Assembly: GCA_963921935.1 (NCBI GenBank)
Contig: OY998177.1
Coordinates: forward strand, 10,257,754 to 10,321,753
DNA: 64,000 bases
Direction: 5' to 3'
Source: Galeruca laticollis
Lineage: Eukaryota; Arthropoda; Insecta; Coleoptera; Chrysomelidae
The translations under genes were made by a program, and so were the position numbers. This document shows, one piece after another, positions 22,173 through 33,979 of this stretch. The notes beneath the pieces were generated by a model. It saw only the letters and a program-made list of their open reading frames with translations, ran no database searches and was not told the origin of the DNA. The stretch's first letter is position 1, and each line of letters opens with the position of its first letter.

Positions 22173-23135
22173 TGTTATTTCAACGTTACTCGTTGAATTT
22201 TCAACGTTGACAAATTGGTTGAATTCGAAACGTGATATTCCAAACGTTTTTTCAAATTTGAAAACAACGACTTAGCTTAACCCACATGTATTTTCGAAAA
22301 CAGTTTTTATGGCCGTTATTTTAACGTAGTACTTTTTAACATTATTTATACCATGTCACGAGTTATAGACGGTTATGCAGAAATGTTTTTAACACGTTGT
22401 ATATACAACGCTTTTTCAAATTTGGAAACAACGACTCAATTGAAATCAAATGTATTTACAAAAATGCTTTTTATGTCCGTTATTTTACGTAGTATCTTTA
22501 ACATTATTTATACTATTTCGCGTGATAAAGACGGTTATACCGTAATGTTTTTAACATGTTATATATACAACGCATTTTAAATCTGAAAACAACGACTTAA
22601 TTGAACTCATATGGATTTACAAAAACGCTTTCTAATTCCGTTATTTTAACGTTATATTTTCAACATTATTTATACTATTTTCCGTCATATACAATGTTAT
22701 CCAGTAAATGTTTATAATATGTGGTTTTCACAATGCTTTTTTAAATTTGAAAACAACGACTCGATTGAACTCATATGCATGTACAAAAACGCTTTTTATG
22801 CCCGTTATTTCAACGTAGCATTTGTAACATTATTCATAATATTTACCGTGATATAAATAGTTGAAAAGCAATGTTTTTACGACGTTGTATATACAACGCT
22901 TTTTCAAATTTGAACACAGCGAATTAATTGAACTCATATGCATTTACAAAAACGCTCTTAATTCCCGTTATTTAAACGTAGTATTTTTAACATTATTTAT
23001 ACTATTTTGCGTGATATAAACGGTTATACAGTAATGTTTCTTAACACGTTGTATGTACAACGCTTTTTCAAATTTGAGAACAACGACTTAATTGAACTCA
23101 TATGCATTTACAAAAACGCTTTCTAGTCCCGTTAT
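22173..23135 (+). repeat. Tandem array, about six units of 163 bp
   Basis: Units starting GTTATTTTAACGTAGTA recur at 22316, 22478, 22639, 22803 and 22968, with an older unit before them (from about 22173) and a stub at 23131. Each unit contains AACATTATTTATAC, TATACAACGC and AAAACAACGACT blocks. Units differ at many positions, so the array is not recent. Confidence 0.85.
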
Positions 23136-23690
23136 ATATATACACGTTTTTTGTAAAATATTAAAACTAGAAATTATTGTATACTATTTTTGTGTGGATT
23201 TATCAAATAAAATAAATATAACGTGTAACAATCGCCCGTAATTCTCGCAACCCCAAACCACTACGACCAACACGAGTCGCTTGAAGAGTTGGTAGTAATC
23301 ATATTAACGTCACCGTGGAGTTCCGGTTCCCGCTCATCGATGTCGCTGTACGAATAGACTATCTTCTTTTAATCGTAAGCGTAGCTCATCAGTATAAGGG
23401 ATCCATCGAGGACCGAAGACTGTAACAAGTAAAGAATACATAAATGCTTCATTTCTTGTATAATAAATATTATTTGTTATTTCATTAATATGAATAGAGT
23501 TTTATTTATCAAATATTGATTTATCGAAACAATTGTCAATTTTTTTGAATTTTCAATAACTTTCATTATATTGTGAAATTAACTAGAGACCGTGAGTTTC
23601 ATTTAAAAACACTAATGTTTACAAACGTTAATATACGATTCCAGTTTTCGTCAAATATGCCCCCCTCTACTTTTAATTTCAAATGTGAAT
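23136..23690. other. Unique core between the two arrays
   Basis: No coding frame. The part near 23220-23420 is richer in G+C than the arrays. Bases 23490-23620 match part of the dispersed repeat at 25308-25470. Confidence 0.5.
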
Positions 23691-23699
23691 ATAACAATA

Positions 23700-24700
23700 C
23701 GAAAATAATGGTTTGAACCGATTAAATATAACGCTTAAATCACGTTAAAAGTAAGTGCTGAATATTATTATACAAAAACATTTATAAATTGCATTATAAA
23801 AACGTTTCTATTACATTACAAAAACAATGGGTAAATCAAATTGAAAAGGTAACGTTTAAGTGACGTTAGTAAGGTGGGTGCTAAATTACGTTTCAAAAGA
23901 CCGTCTATAAGTAGCATAAGAACGTTCATATTACGTTACAAACGAAATGGGTACACACATCAAATAAGTAACGTTTAAATTACGTTAAAAATATGTGCTA
24001 AATATCATTATACCAAAATATTTATAAATTGCATTATAAAAACGTTTCTATTACATTACACAAACAATGGGTAAATTACATTGAAAAGGTAATGTTTAAG
24101 TGACGTGAGTAAGGTGGGTGATAAATTTCGTTTCAAAAGACCGTCTATAAGTAGCATAAGAACGTTCATATTACGTTACAAACGCAATGGGTACATCACA
24201 TCAAATAAGTAACAATTAAATTACGTTAAAAGTATGTGCTAAATATCATTATACAAAAATGTTTATAAATTGCATTATAAAAACGTTTCTATTACATTAC
24301 AAAAACAATGGGTAAATTACATTGAAAAGGTAACGTTTAAGTGACGTTAGTAAGGTGGGTGATAAATTTCGTTTCAAAAGACCGTCTATAAGTAGCATAA
24401 GAACGTTCATATTACGTTACAAACGCAATGGGTACATCACATCAAATAAGTAACAATTAAATTACGTTAAAAGTATGTGCTAAATATCATTATACAAAAA
24501 TGTTTATAAACTGCATTTTAAAAACATTTATATTACGTTATAAAAGTACTGGGTAAATCACATTGAAAAGGTAACGTTTAAGTGACGTTAGTAAGATGTG
24601 TGCTAAATTTCGTTTCAGAAGACTGTTTTATAAACGTTTATATTGCGTTCAAAAGCAATCGGTAAATCACATTAAAACGGTAACGTTTGAATGACGTTAC
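23700..24700 (+). repeat. Tandem array of 240-bp dimeric units, about four copies
   Basis: GGTAACGTTTAAGTGACG or a variant recurs at about 23847, 24086, 24327 and 24569, a period of 240. Each unit splits into two related 120-bp halves (one containing GACCGTCTATAAGTAGC, the other TTTATAAATTGCATTATAA), so this is a higher-order repeat. ACGTT is very frequent in it. Confidence 0.85.
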
Positions 24701-24891
24701 GAAAATTACGTTATATTTGACGTTGGAAAAATCGTTATATGTTACGTAGAAACGAGCGACATTACTCCCGTAATATAACCAGTTGCCTAAAAACCTTTTA
24801 TAAACGTTAGGTTACATGTTAAATATTTTACGTTTTTAAAACGTTTGTGTGTTTATTGGGTAGCTTCATCCTGCTAATATGGATGGCCCTG

Positions 24892-27127
24892 TATATTTGA
24901 TAATATTTTCAAAATATGTTTCTATATATCGCCTAACTTAAATCCAAATAATGTTTTGCCGTATCTCTCACGACACGTGAGTAATTGGACTTCATCGCAC
25001 TAATGCCGCACTCTGTATATACCAGACTTCTTCAATGGGGATATTTTTGTTTGTACATTTAACAATTTTGTACTCACATTACTTTTTGTTTTAAAAGAAA
25101 TTGTTGTATTCGCAGCTAAAGATATTATCTTTGAAATATTATTAGAAATGTTTCCCGCACGAGCGATGGTTTCATAATTTTTTATTTCGTTAGTTTGTTC
25201 AGAAAATATTTGTTGTTATGCCCCTTTTTCCTCTTTTTTATTAATCAATGTATTTATCATATAACTAGAGCTAATAATATCTAAGCTTTAATTGGTCTAG
25301 TCGAAAATTATTATTAAACATCAGGTAGGCATCAAATGAATGTAACTTCAGTCATTCTGACGATGATATTTAATATCAAAACAATTGTCAAATTTCTTAG
25401 AATCTTTAATACCTTTTCAATATATTGTGGAATTATCTAGAAACAGTAAGTTTCATTTGAATCAATAATATAAGTAGATTCCATAAAGTAAGGGTCCAGA
25501 CAGTTAATTTCATATATGTTATCGTTGAATAAACAAATGTTCGCGGTTCGCTCAGTTCTGAATGTACGCACGACGATTTTGAATGTGCGCATGTGGCCAG
25601 TCCCTAAGCTGGTTCGGAATCAGACCCGCGAACAAAGCTAATATCTCTGTGGAATAGATAATTATTATGAATGATTGGGACAGGAGATTGAACAAATTTA
25701 ACTTAAGCCTTTTTTATTGATGAAAAACATCACCAGCTCGAAAGCGTCATCTCTAGTCATTTAAGATGTATAGTGAATTCCAATATTAGACTAATTAAAG
25801 CAATGGTAAAGAAGTATTAATACTAGTAAAGAAAAAATAATATATTAGTATTTGTATTGGTCATACCAAGTGAGCTGAATGATAATATGTGTTATCAACT
25901 ACATGCGCAATAGAATGCAAGTGATCTAAGGAAGGGCCTGAAATATTTTTGAGAGGGGTTTGACTGCACTAAGTTATAATTATTCCTCTAGTGACACTGC
26001 AAATACCAACCAGTGTGTTAAAATAAAAATGTTTGCAAAAATTAATAAATATATGCAGCTTTCGGGATTTTGTCTAGTAGTTATATACGTCTATATGCAA
26101 TTCGGGGCGTTTTCGCTCTAGTTCACATATATATGAGCTCTCATAAATACATGCAATGATAATGTTAAGATCATCTATCCACTTTTTCCATTGAAATAAA
26201 ATTTATGCCTGTATATGCTCATTTTAGGATTGGGGATATCAATATATGGGATCATGAAACGAAAAGAATAATATTCCAATGAATTCTCAATGCTAGAGAC
26301 ACTCGTGAATTTTAAAAAAATATTTTATCACAAACGCATCGATCCCCATAAAATGGATATCGTTAATACAGGCCCATAAAGAACATTGGGAATGATTTAT
26401 CTGTGATCCATTTTTTAGGATGTCGTTGCCGGGTTTTATTTTGGAAATCTTCCAATAAATACTCTCATACAATGGATGTGCATTTGGAGTTTCTTTTATT
26501 GTTGTTGTTTTTTTATCCAGAACCGACTTTGGAAAATTTTATTACTACAAGGAAAATATAATGTGAAAAAGAGACGCCTAATTTTTCTTCAGAGAACTAA
26601 ATGCATCTGATCATCTGGAATGAGTTATGAGAAATAACATTCTTATGATGCATATGGAGTTCTACAAAATATATACGAGTATTTCTGCTTAATCTGATTT
26701 TCTTCATCCCTAGTCAAAAATACTGTCTTCCTGCTGTATTCGCTCAGGGAATAGTGTTTTTTGCAATTACTCTTTGCCGACAAGCAAAAACGTTGGCTTT
26801 GGCTCGATTTTACAAAAGTCGGCAACTTACACTATTAACTTAACAGCTAATAAGGGATATATATTTTTAAAAACAAAAAACCTTGTAGTGAGGTATGTTA
26901 ACGTTTTTGTACTATTTTAATAAAAAAATGCATTATTTTAAATTGGCCCCACTTCAAAATAATTTCTAAATATTCGTCATCTGTCTACACTACACTTGTA
27001 AGGGTGATAAATTGTCCCATTATTTATTTTAAACTCAAAAATAAAAGAATTTACCTTTAATGAGTGTGCGGATATGTAAATGATGTTTGGAATGACAGAC
27101 GGAAATTCTAGCCTAGCTAGAAATCTT
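24892..27127. other. Non-coding, no gene recognised
   Basis: AT-rich sequence with the dispersed repeat at 25308-25470. A pair of inverted segments, TGTTCGCGG (near 25540) and CCCGCGAACA (near 25625), is the only other local structure I noticed. No open frame matches a known domain. Confidence 0.5.
25308..25470 (-). repeat. Inverted copy of the 11713-11870 dispersed repeat
   Basis: Plus-strand order is AACATCAGGTAGGCATCAAAT, then GTCATTCTGACGATGATAT, then CAATATATTGTGGAATTAT. It is the reverse complement of 11713-11870 with moderate divergence. Confidence 0.7.
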
Positions 27128-27618
27128 TATTCAAAATCAAGAGTACATTGAATACTTGAGGAGCAACTATTGCACCCATTTCATGTCTAAAAAGTTCATG
27201 CTATGTCACCAGATGATTGTCCTTCTAAGCTTAATTATCCGAACTGGTTTTTGGGTAAACAACGGGAATACCGACTTTTTATAGAAAATGTACTATTTAC
27301 GGATGAAGCATGTTTTACCAAAGATGGCATAATTAATTCCCATAATCTACATCTGTGGGATGATGAAAATCCTCACGGCTCCTTAAGACTAAACACCAAC
27401 GAAGGTTTATGGTCAAAGTATTAGCAGGTATTATAGGCAACCGCTTAATTGGTCCGTATATCCTTAATTATAGTTTAAACGAACCGTCTTATTTACAATT
27501 TTTGCACGATATTCTGCCAATTTTATTGAAGTATGTACCTTCACAAAAGCTTCAATATACGTGGTTTTGTGGTTTATGCACGATGGAGCACTCCCTTACT
27601 CAGCGTTGCATCAACTGA
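27128..27618 (+). pseudogene. Mariner transposase middle fragment, broken
   Basis: Reads LLHPFHV, a stop, KVHAMSPDDC, then NVLFTDEACFTKDGI (the first catalytic Asp, near 27298), HLWDDENPHG, a frame change near 27415, then VLAGIIGNRLIGPYIL and SYLQFLHDILPILL, ending where the second catalytic Asp should follow (WFCGLCTMEHSL). The wording matches the DD41D group of the 6654-9025 copy but is strongly diverged. Two stops, a shift and truncation make it dead. Confidence 0.8.
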
Positions 27619-28389
27619 CAAAGCTGACAAATAGATAGTAGTAGATTTGAGAAAGAAATCGGAATAGAATTAGGCTCGGGGGGAGTAGGACTACAGCAGC
27701 CAAAAAGAAAAGAAGAAGAGCACAGGAGAAGTCAAGTCAATGTCAATGTAATGTAATGCCGATGTAAGATTTTAATAATAATTGACCAAAGCTGTTACGG
27801 TTTATTTCACTGCCTCATAAAATTAATTAGGTTAAAGGCCCAGAGACACATAAAAACCAAAAAATGGAACAAGTTGAGTACGACAATAAAAAAAAGGTAA
27901 TCATCAAGTGTCATTGAAGATAAAATGAAAACTTTATTAAAAGGAACAGTGACCGTGCGAAACTAAAATTAATAGAAAAAATTGGCCAGTGTGCAAATCA
28001 TAAGAATCCATCCATATAAGGGATTAATAATGATTAAAAATCAATTTTTAAACTTTACTAATCCCTTATAGGGATGGATTTAAGATAATCAGTTTCAATT
28101 AATTGTTTGTATTTTAATAGCTTCAACTGGTTTTCGTTGTACGGACAATTTTGTGGATCCATCCTAGGATTATCCGACCAGTAAGCCCTGGTGATGACTT
28201 GACAGTCGAAAGCGCTTTGCTACGATTTCCAAGTTTTATTAAAAAAATTCACACGAAATCCAACAAAAGTTTTATTCAACTTATATTGAGACGTGTACAC
28301 AGCTTGAAGGTTATTAATTAGTTAATATAAATGTCCATAACAGTTCGAGGATAGGTTACATATAGTAAGTTAAGATATTATTAAGCATA
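27619..28389. other. Non-coding, contains a 22-bp hairpin
   Basis: No gene. AATCCATCCATATAAGGGAT near 28008 pairs with its inverse at 28064-28083, giving a stem with a loop of about 35 bases. The part after 28100 probably belongs to the 5' UTR of the Gypsy-C relic. Confidence 0.5.
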
Positions 28390-30958
28390 GTAGAAGGAGT
28401 TTGAAAAAGGATATACCTAAAAATCCAACTATTCATATAGATGTACTTAATAATTTAGTACTTCTTTACAATAATTTTATTAAGTTAGTTAGTAAAAATT
28501 GGAATAATTTAGACAAAAATAAACAAAGTTTTTGTCAAAATTACTTTAAAAAATTGGAGATAAAACGTCTAGGTCGCTCGAAGCATTAAATTGTAATATT
28601 CAAATACCAACATTATTTTTTCAAGAGATTAGCTCTGAGGTATTACCAACAATGAGTAAAACCGGGAAAATGGCGTATGTCTTCAGCTTCCTAATAAAAA
28701 AACGAAGGTCTTCTGAGAGGTACCTGAGAGTGAAGGAGGGAAATAATAATTCTACAGTCCACTCTAAATAAAATAATTCCTTCCTAAACTATCGAATCCT
28801 TGCCCAAACGCATTAGGTTTAGTACAATTGAATTTGACAAGCAATGACAATAATGCAATATTCGTTGAAACAAGATTAAAAGGAAGGACTAGAAGTTTAA
28901 TCACGTCAGAAGATACCGTGTTAGAAGTAATAGAGACACTAAAAAAGGGATCCAAGGAGATAGCCCATTTCTACAAGTTAAATAAATTTCGACGAAACAG
29001 CAAGGAACTCACAAGCTACGACACAGATGTGGAAAAGTTGGCATAAAAACTACAATCAGCATCGATAGCGGAAGGAATGCCGATTGACTTAGCAAAAAAG
29101 TACACCACAGAGGCAACGTAAAATCGCTAACTGTATACGCAGCATCGGACACCACAAAAACAATGATAGCAGCGGGAAATTTATCGACACTGAAACAAAA
29201 CTAAAGTTGATAGATGTGACTGCTAATCAACAATAAGAAAGAGTTCCACACTTCAGGAAAAACTATTACAATTTTCAGCAGAAAAATAGATTAAATCCGA
29301 AGTTACGAGAATGTGCGCGGAAAATATAAAAGGCGATATTCAGAATACCAGCACAAGAACTTCACAAATTTCCAAAGAAACCAATGTAATGACAGAAATT
29401 TCCAGAGAACCCAAAGTTATAACAGAAATTTGCAGATAAACCAAAATGATGACAGAAACTATCGAGAGCAGGACAATCAAAATCGTCATAGAATAACAGG
29501 TGCGGGCGCGAAACAAGTAATTAATCCACAATTATCGACAGTTGTTCAGTTTTAAATATAGATTCGTCACTTTCAAATTTCGTAAAAATTCACAAGAATG
29601 TCCCGAATGAAATTAACAATTTCATATTAGATACCGAGCAGACATTTCACTTATCAAACTACCAGAAAAACTTCCACCGCACTCAATACAAACTAACAAA
29701 ATATTTATTTTTAAAGGTAATACTCAAAGCATAGCCAAACGTACTAGGTAGAATAGATATACTTCTATATATTGATAACATAACTTTTGAACATAGCTTT
29801 CATGTAATTGATAAAAATTCTCCAATTCCGACTAACGAAATTATAGGCAGAAATTTCATAAGCAAATACTATTGTATCTTAGATTAATCACAGTTAGAAC
29901 TGCACATGAATTGCAAGTCAGGAAATGCAGTAACTATTCAAATTTTTAATAATCCAGAGTATGAAACAGTAACAATTCCCCCTAGATGCGAGGTATACAG
30001 ATTAGTAGAAAATTCTAGGAACTTAAGAAGAGACAAAGAATAAGCGCCGGGAGTATTCATAGCCAGATCCATCATACCAGGGGAAAACCCTTATGTTCCA
30101 ATTTTGAACACGAATCACGAAAGTATATAAGTGATAACTACAGACATAGAAATTTTGGATTTAGATTTGTTTCATGTATATGTAATAGTGAAAGAAAGTA
30201 AGAATAGAATGAGAGAGCTGAGAGAATCGCTAAATTTGGAAGTACCAGAATACGTAAGGAATGACTTGACATTGACACATACAATAAATTCTCTGAAGAG
30301 CTGATAAAGTATCAGCGACAAAACATTAGAATTAAAATTAAAAAAATTCAAATTAAATTGACGAAGTCCTCAAAATCGTGCACATTGAATCTAATTTTAA
30401 TCAAAATTCAAAAAGTCTGAAACTTAATAAAAAGTGCCTAGAATTGGTGGACACAGATACTTTAAACAAGTGTCTACAATACACAAATATATAAGCAACT
30501 GATAGAAAGTGTTTCGAAAACGTTGAATATATACTAATTCCAAGCACAAATACACCAGAATAAGACATTGACTTGAATAATTTAAACTCTGAAGATATGT
30601 GTCTAGAAACTAAAATTAAAAAGTGTCTAGGAACAACACAAATTTGGATTTTATTATTCCAACTTGCCGGAACAACAGTACAAATCGGACGTCTACCATA
30701 GAAAAGGCCAAACTGAATCAAAATGCAAATATTAACCATAGGTTATCAATCTAGCGATGAGAACTCGGACGAGTCTCAAAATGCAGCGAAACAACAAAAT
30801 CCTACAACAATCCAGGGCCAGGTTGATATAACACCGGGACTTACTTGGGGACAGGAAGTTGACATCGAAAAATGCACCCTGACAATTCGGGAGATAATTT
30901 TACACCCCAATATGGAAAACTACTCAAAAATGCTAAACAAATCACTGCCAAAAAATTA
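28390..30958 (+). pseudogene. Gypsy-C gag and protease relic
   Basis: Pieces in three frames follow an insect Gypsy gag: KNWNNLDKNKQSF (near 28494), NDNNAIFVETRLKGRTRSLI (28846-28905), which matches the capsid-like segment, then a Q/N/R-rich tail with repeated NFQRN-type words (29340-29480). Downstream FILDTEQTF (near 29625) is a damaged protease DTG site, followed by IIGRNFISKYYCILD (near 29841) and IPPRCEVYR (near 29977), the block that closes the protease. RT, RNase H and integrase are not seen. The frame at 30723-30958 is part of the decayed pol leader or spacer. Confidence 0.7.
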
Positions 30959-30960
30959 GA

Positions 30961-31418
30961 GATGTGTAAAAAAGCAAACGATGGGTATGGTTAATTAAAC
31001 ATTTTTGCACTTTTCACCTTTCTATTTTATTCACTGACTTCAATATAATTTTTATTGTTGCATCACAATTAACAATTTACTAAGTCACTGAGTTTATAAT
31101 TTTGATTTATGTGAGTTTACGAGATATTTAGCACTTGTATTGCTATCATAAAAGCCGGTACTTTTGAGAGACTTCTACGTGCTCATTTGACGAGTGCTAA
31201 TAAAAAGGCAGTTAGAAAGGGGACGGGGCTTAATTGTTTTGGAGAAAGTGTACGTGCAAAACAACACGATTTTTTGAGTAGAACGGTTAATTTTAAGAAA
31301 GAAGAAGCGATTGGGATCTTTTCAGTTCTTTCCTTCTGTAAAATTATGGGATCAGGTTTTGTTTGGTATTTAAGAGTTTTTGTTATGATAATTTTTTATG
31401 AAAGGAATGTTTATTTAT

Positions 31419-31422
<4 letters not shown>
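30961..31422. other. No gene recognised
   Basis: A frame at about 31187-31420 encodes a Lys-rich stretch and then runs into the (TA)n tract. I see no family resemblance and do not call it a gene. Confidence 0.4.
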
Positions 31423-31474
<52 letters not shown>

Positions 31475-31483
31475 TATGTATAT
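31423..31483. repeat. (TA)n tract at the left edge of PLE-1 copy A
   Basis: Imperfect TA repeats containing CATATATATGT, directly followed by the inverted end of a Penelope-like element. Confidence 0.9.
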
Positions 31484-31984
31484 AGAACAAATATTAGTGG
31501 GGGATTTGGCATCTGAGACAAAGAATACTCTGTTTAATTAGTTCAAGCTTTCGAAAATGTTTATTTGCATCCTCAGGGACACTACAATTGATAAAAAAAG
31601 TCAAAATTTTGAAATCAAACAATAAAATTAACACTTACATTAAGTGAGGTTATTTGTCATTAAGTTGTTGTACATGTGAAAACAACATCAATGTGCTTTT
31701 TCTTTCTTTGAACAATGGTTCGTAATAATTACAATGTACGAAATGACATGTTGAAATTATCACAGTATCTATAATTTCTCTAATATATACAATTTTTCTG
31801 ATTAAAACAGATCAGCTACCACGTGAAACTTAATAAAATTTTAAGGTTAGGAAACTGTCACTGAAGAATTCTTCTCTTCCATTGACGACTTGATTGAGAC
31901 TTATACATTTGGTTATCTGGTCACATAAATCAATGAAAGGAGGCCGCTTGAGTGAAGTTCGCTCAAACAATACTGTTTATATAT

Positions 31985-32242
31985 TTATAATGTTGTTAAA
32001 GTATGTGACAGTTTTGTATTCAAATTGATTGTTAACAGGTATGAATAAATAGAGCTAATGTTATCAATATCTGTACGTTTGTTCATCATGTTAGGTGTTT
32101 GTGAAATATATGTCATTTCCAAGAACGTTCTCTTGGTGTTATTAGTTTCGGTGGCTAAAATACGAAAATTGCCATAATCCATTACATGACCCTCACTCAC
32201 TCTTATGAGATATTATACGGTCTTTTACTGGTCTCGAGGTCT
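31985..32242 (-). pseudogene. Inverted duplicate of PLE-1 endonuclease 3' part
   Basis: The minus strand reads SEGHVMDYGNFRILATETNN...RTFLEMTYI..., the same as the C-terminal part of the plus-strand nuclease at 33101-33402. It lacks the RT and the first Cys pair. It ends at 32242 after CTCGAGGTCT, where homology to the plus copy stops. Confidence 0.85.
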
Positions 32243-32251
32243 CCACTTCAC

Positions 32252-32670
32252 AAACGTTACTAGCGTATCACTTTCGTGTTTGAGAATAACTATTTTTCGT
32301 TTAATAATCAATTTTACAAGCAAACTTTTGGAACACCAATGGGTGCAACAATATCGCCCATTTTGGCTTGTTATGTAATGGATGACGTGTTGTATATTGT
32401 TCTACCAGTACTAACTTATAAACCTTTTTTTGTTAAGAAATATGTCGATGACATAATCCTTTCTATCCCGAGAGATGGTATAGACGAGATTCTATACGTA
32501 TTTAATGATCTCGATCCTCACATACTATAGAAACTGAAGATAACCAACAATTATTCCCGCTCTTAGAAATGAAGTTTATTCGTACAACAAACAACATCGT
32601 ACTTATTGATTGGTACCAGAAATCAATGAGTTCAGGTAGATACCTCAACTATTGAACATACCACAAAAAG
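32252..32670 (+). pseudogene. PLE-1 reverse transcriptase, 5' truncated and broken
   Basis: At 32276-32530 the frame reads FENNYFSFNNQFYKQTFGTPMGATISPILACYVMDD in the expected Penelope order, then KKYVDDIILSIP; the YVDD catalytic pair is intact (near 32440). A stop at 32528-32530 ends it. The next segment (TEDNQQLFPLLEMKF, then SSGRYLNY) lies in shifted frames up to about 32655. The first RT motifs, upstream of FENNYF, are missing because the element is 5' truncated at the inverted junction. Confidence 0.85.
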
Positions 32671-32673
32671 TCT

Positions 32674-33402
32674 ATGAAGGTGAATTTGATTAAACAGATA
32701 AAGAATAGATTCTCCCAATTGTCTGATCCCTCCTTTCACCAGAAAAACTATGAAATTCTGTTTAGTATGTTTTTGAGCAATTCCTACCCGTATGCATTAC
32801 TCAACCAATTAATTTATAAAAATAACTCAGCATTAGAAACTCATAGTTCTCCAACGGAGGTGACGGGCTCAGCAAACCATCAGTCATTAAAAAAATATGT
32901 TTCTTTCCCATATATAAAGGAAATAACACCCAAGTTGAAGAATATTTTTGAGATAATACCTGGCATTGTCATTGCGAACAGAAGTGTCCTGACGGTGTAT
33001 TCTATTTTCTCAGTACTTAAAGAGAGAGTCCTCACGGCGCAGATATCAGATGTAGTTTACTCCATCCCTTGTACAAATTGTGATAAGGTATACATGGGCC
33101 AGACCTCGAGACCAGTAAAAGACCGTATAACATCTCATAAGAGTGATAGTAGACTGCACCCTGACAGCTATGCTTTGGCGGAACATGTGCGCAGTGAGGG
33201 TCATGTAATGGATTATGACAATTTTCGTATTTTAGCCACCGAAACTAATAATATCAAGAGAACGTTCTTGGAAATGACATATATTCCGCAAACACCTAAC
33301 ATTATGAACAAACGTACAGATATTGATAACCTTAGTTCTATTTATTCATACCTGTTAACAATCAATTTGAATACAAAACTGTCACATACTTTAACATTAT
33401 AA
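32674..33402 (+). CDS. PLE-1 linker and GIY-YIG endonuclease (partial ORF)
   Basis: An uninterrupted frame of 242 codons continues the same polyprotein after the break near 32655. It starts MKVNLIKQIKNRFSQLSDP and runs through a linker to the nuclease: VVYSIPCTNCDKVYMGQTSRPV (from about 33052), then DRITSHKSDSRLH, a conserved ALAEHVRSEGH and FLEMTYI. The Cys pair before the GIY-YIG core and the Y-M-G-Q-T variant are typical of Penelope-like elements. The nuclease would nick the target and prime reverse transcription. Nothing obvious is wrong in this part, but it is separated from the RT by frame changes. Confidence 0.88.
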   Translation: MKVNLIKQIKNRFSQLSDPSFHQKNYEILFSMFLSNSYPYALLNQLIYKNNSALETHSSPTEVTGSANHQSLKKYVSFPYIKEITPKLKNIFEIIPGIVIANRSVLTVYSIFSVLKERVLTAQISDVVYSIPCTNCDKVYMGQTSRPVKDRITSHKSDSRLHPDSYALAEHVRSEGHVMDYDNFRILATETNNIKRTFLEMTYIPQTPNIMNKRTDIDNLSSIYSYLLTINLNTKLSHTLTL

Positions 33403-33927
33403 ATATATAAACAGTATTGTTTGAGAGAACTTCACTCAAGCAGCCTCGTTCCATTGATTTATGTAACCAGATAACCATGTATAAGTCTCAATCAAGTCGT
33501 CAATAGAAGAGAAGAATTATTCAGTGACAGTTTCCTAACCTTAACATTTTATTAAATTTCACGTGGTAGCTGATCTGTTTTAATCAAAAAAATTGTATAT
33601 ATTAGAGAAACTCTAGATACTGTGATAATTTTAACATGTAATGTCGTACATTGTAATTACTAAGAACCATTGTTCAAGGAAAGAAAAAGCACATTGATGT
33701 TGTTTTTACATGTACACCAACTTAATGACAAATAACCTCACTTAATGTAAGTGTTAATTTTATTGTTTGATTTTGAAATTTTGACTATTTTTATCAAATG
33801 TAGTGTCCGTGAGGATGGAAATAAACATTTTCGAAAGCTCGGACTAATTAAACAGAGAATTCTTTGTCTCAGATGCCAAATCCCCCACTAATATTTGTTC
33901 TAACTAGTTATTGGCAAAATAACTTTC

Positions 33928-33930
<3 letters not shown>

Positions 33931-33975
<45 letters not shown>
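33931..33975. repeat. (TA)n tract at the right edge of PLE-1 copy A
   Basis: Twenty-two or so TA units directly after CTTTCTTC, the 3' end of the Penelope-like element. Confidence 0.92.

Positions 33976-33979
<4 letters not shown>

Larger units (their letters stand above)
22096..24891. mobile_element. Non-autonomous TIR element made of two tandem arrays
   Basis: Left end CAAGGTGTTCC... at 22096 and right end ...GGCCCTG at 24891, flanked by TA on both sides. The inverted ends pair again further in at ACCCAATAAACACAC (left near 22137, right near 24846-24860 as reverse complement), next to a palindromic ACGTTTTTAAAACGT on both sides. The interior is a 163-bp array, a unique core and a 240-bp array, all non-coding. 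It could also be two nested elements. Confidence 0.65.
31484..33930 (+). mobile_element. PLE-1 copy A, Penelope-like element with inverted 5' part
   Basis: 31484-32242 is the reverse complement of 33101-33901 (with indels), so the 5' side is an inverted copy of the element's own endonuclease and 3' UTR. Between them are the RT and linker on the plus strand. Both ends touch (TA)n tracts (31423-31483 and 33931-33975). The right end has an extra 29 bases after the inverted repeat. The same inverted junction occurs in copy B at 52081-52110. Confidence 0.88.

Noticed and set aside
23220..23420. Possible tRNA-derived SINE (GGTTCCCGCTC resembles a B box)
   Set aside because: No matching A box at the right distance, no cloverleaf and no terminal A-rich tail found by eye.
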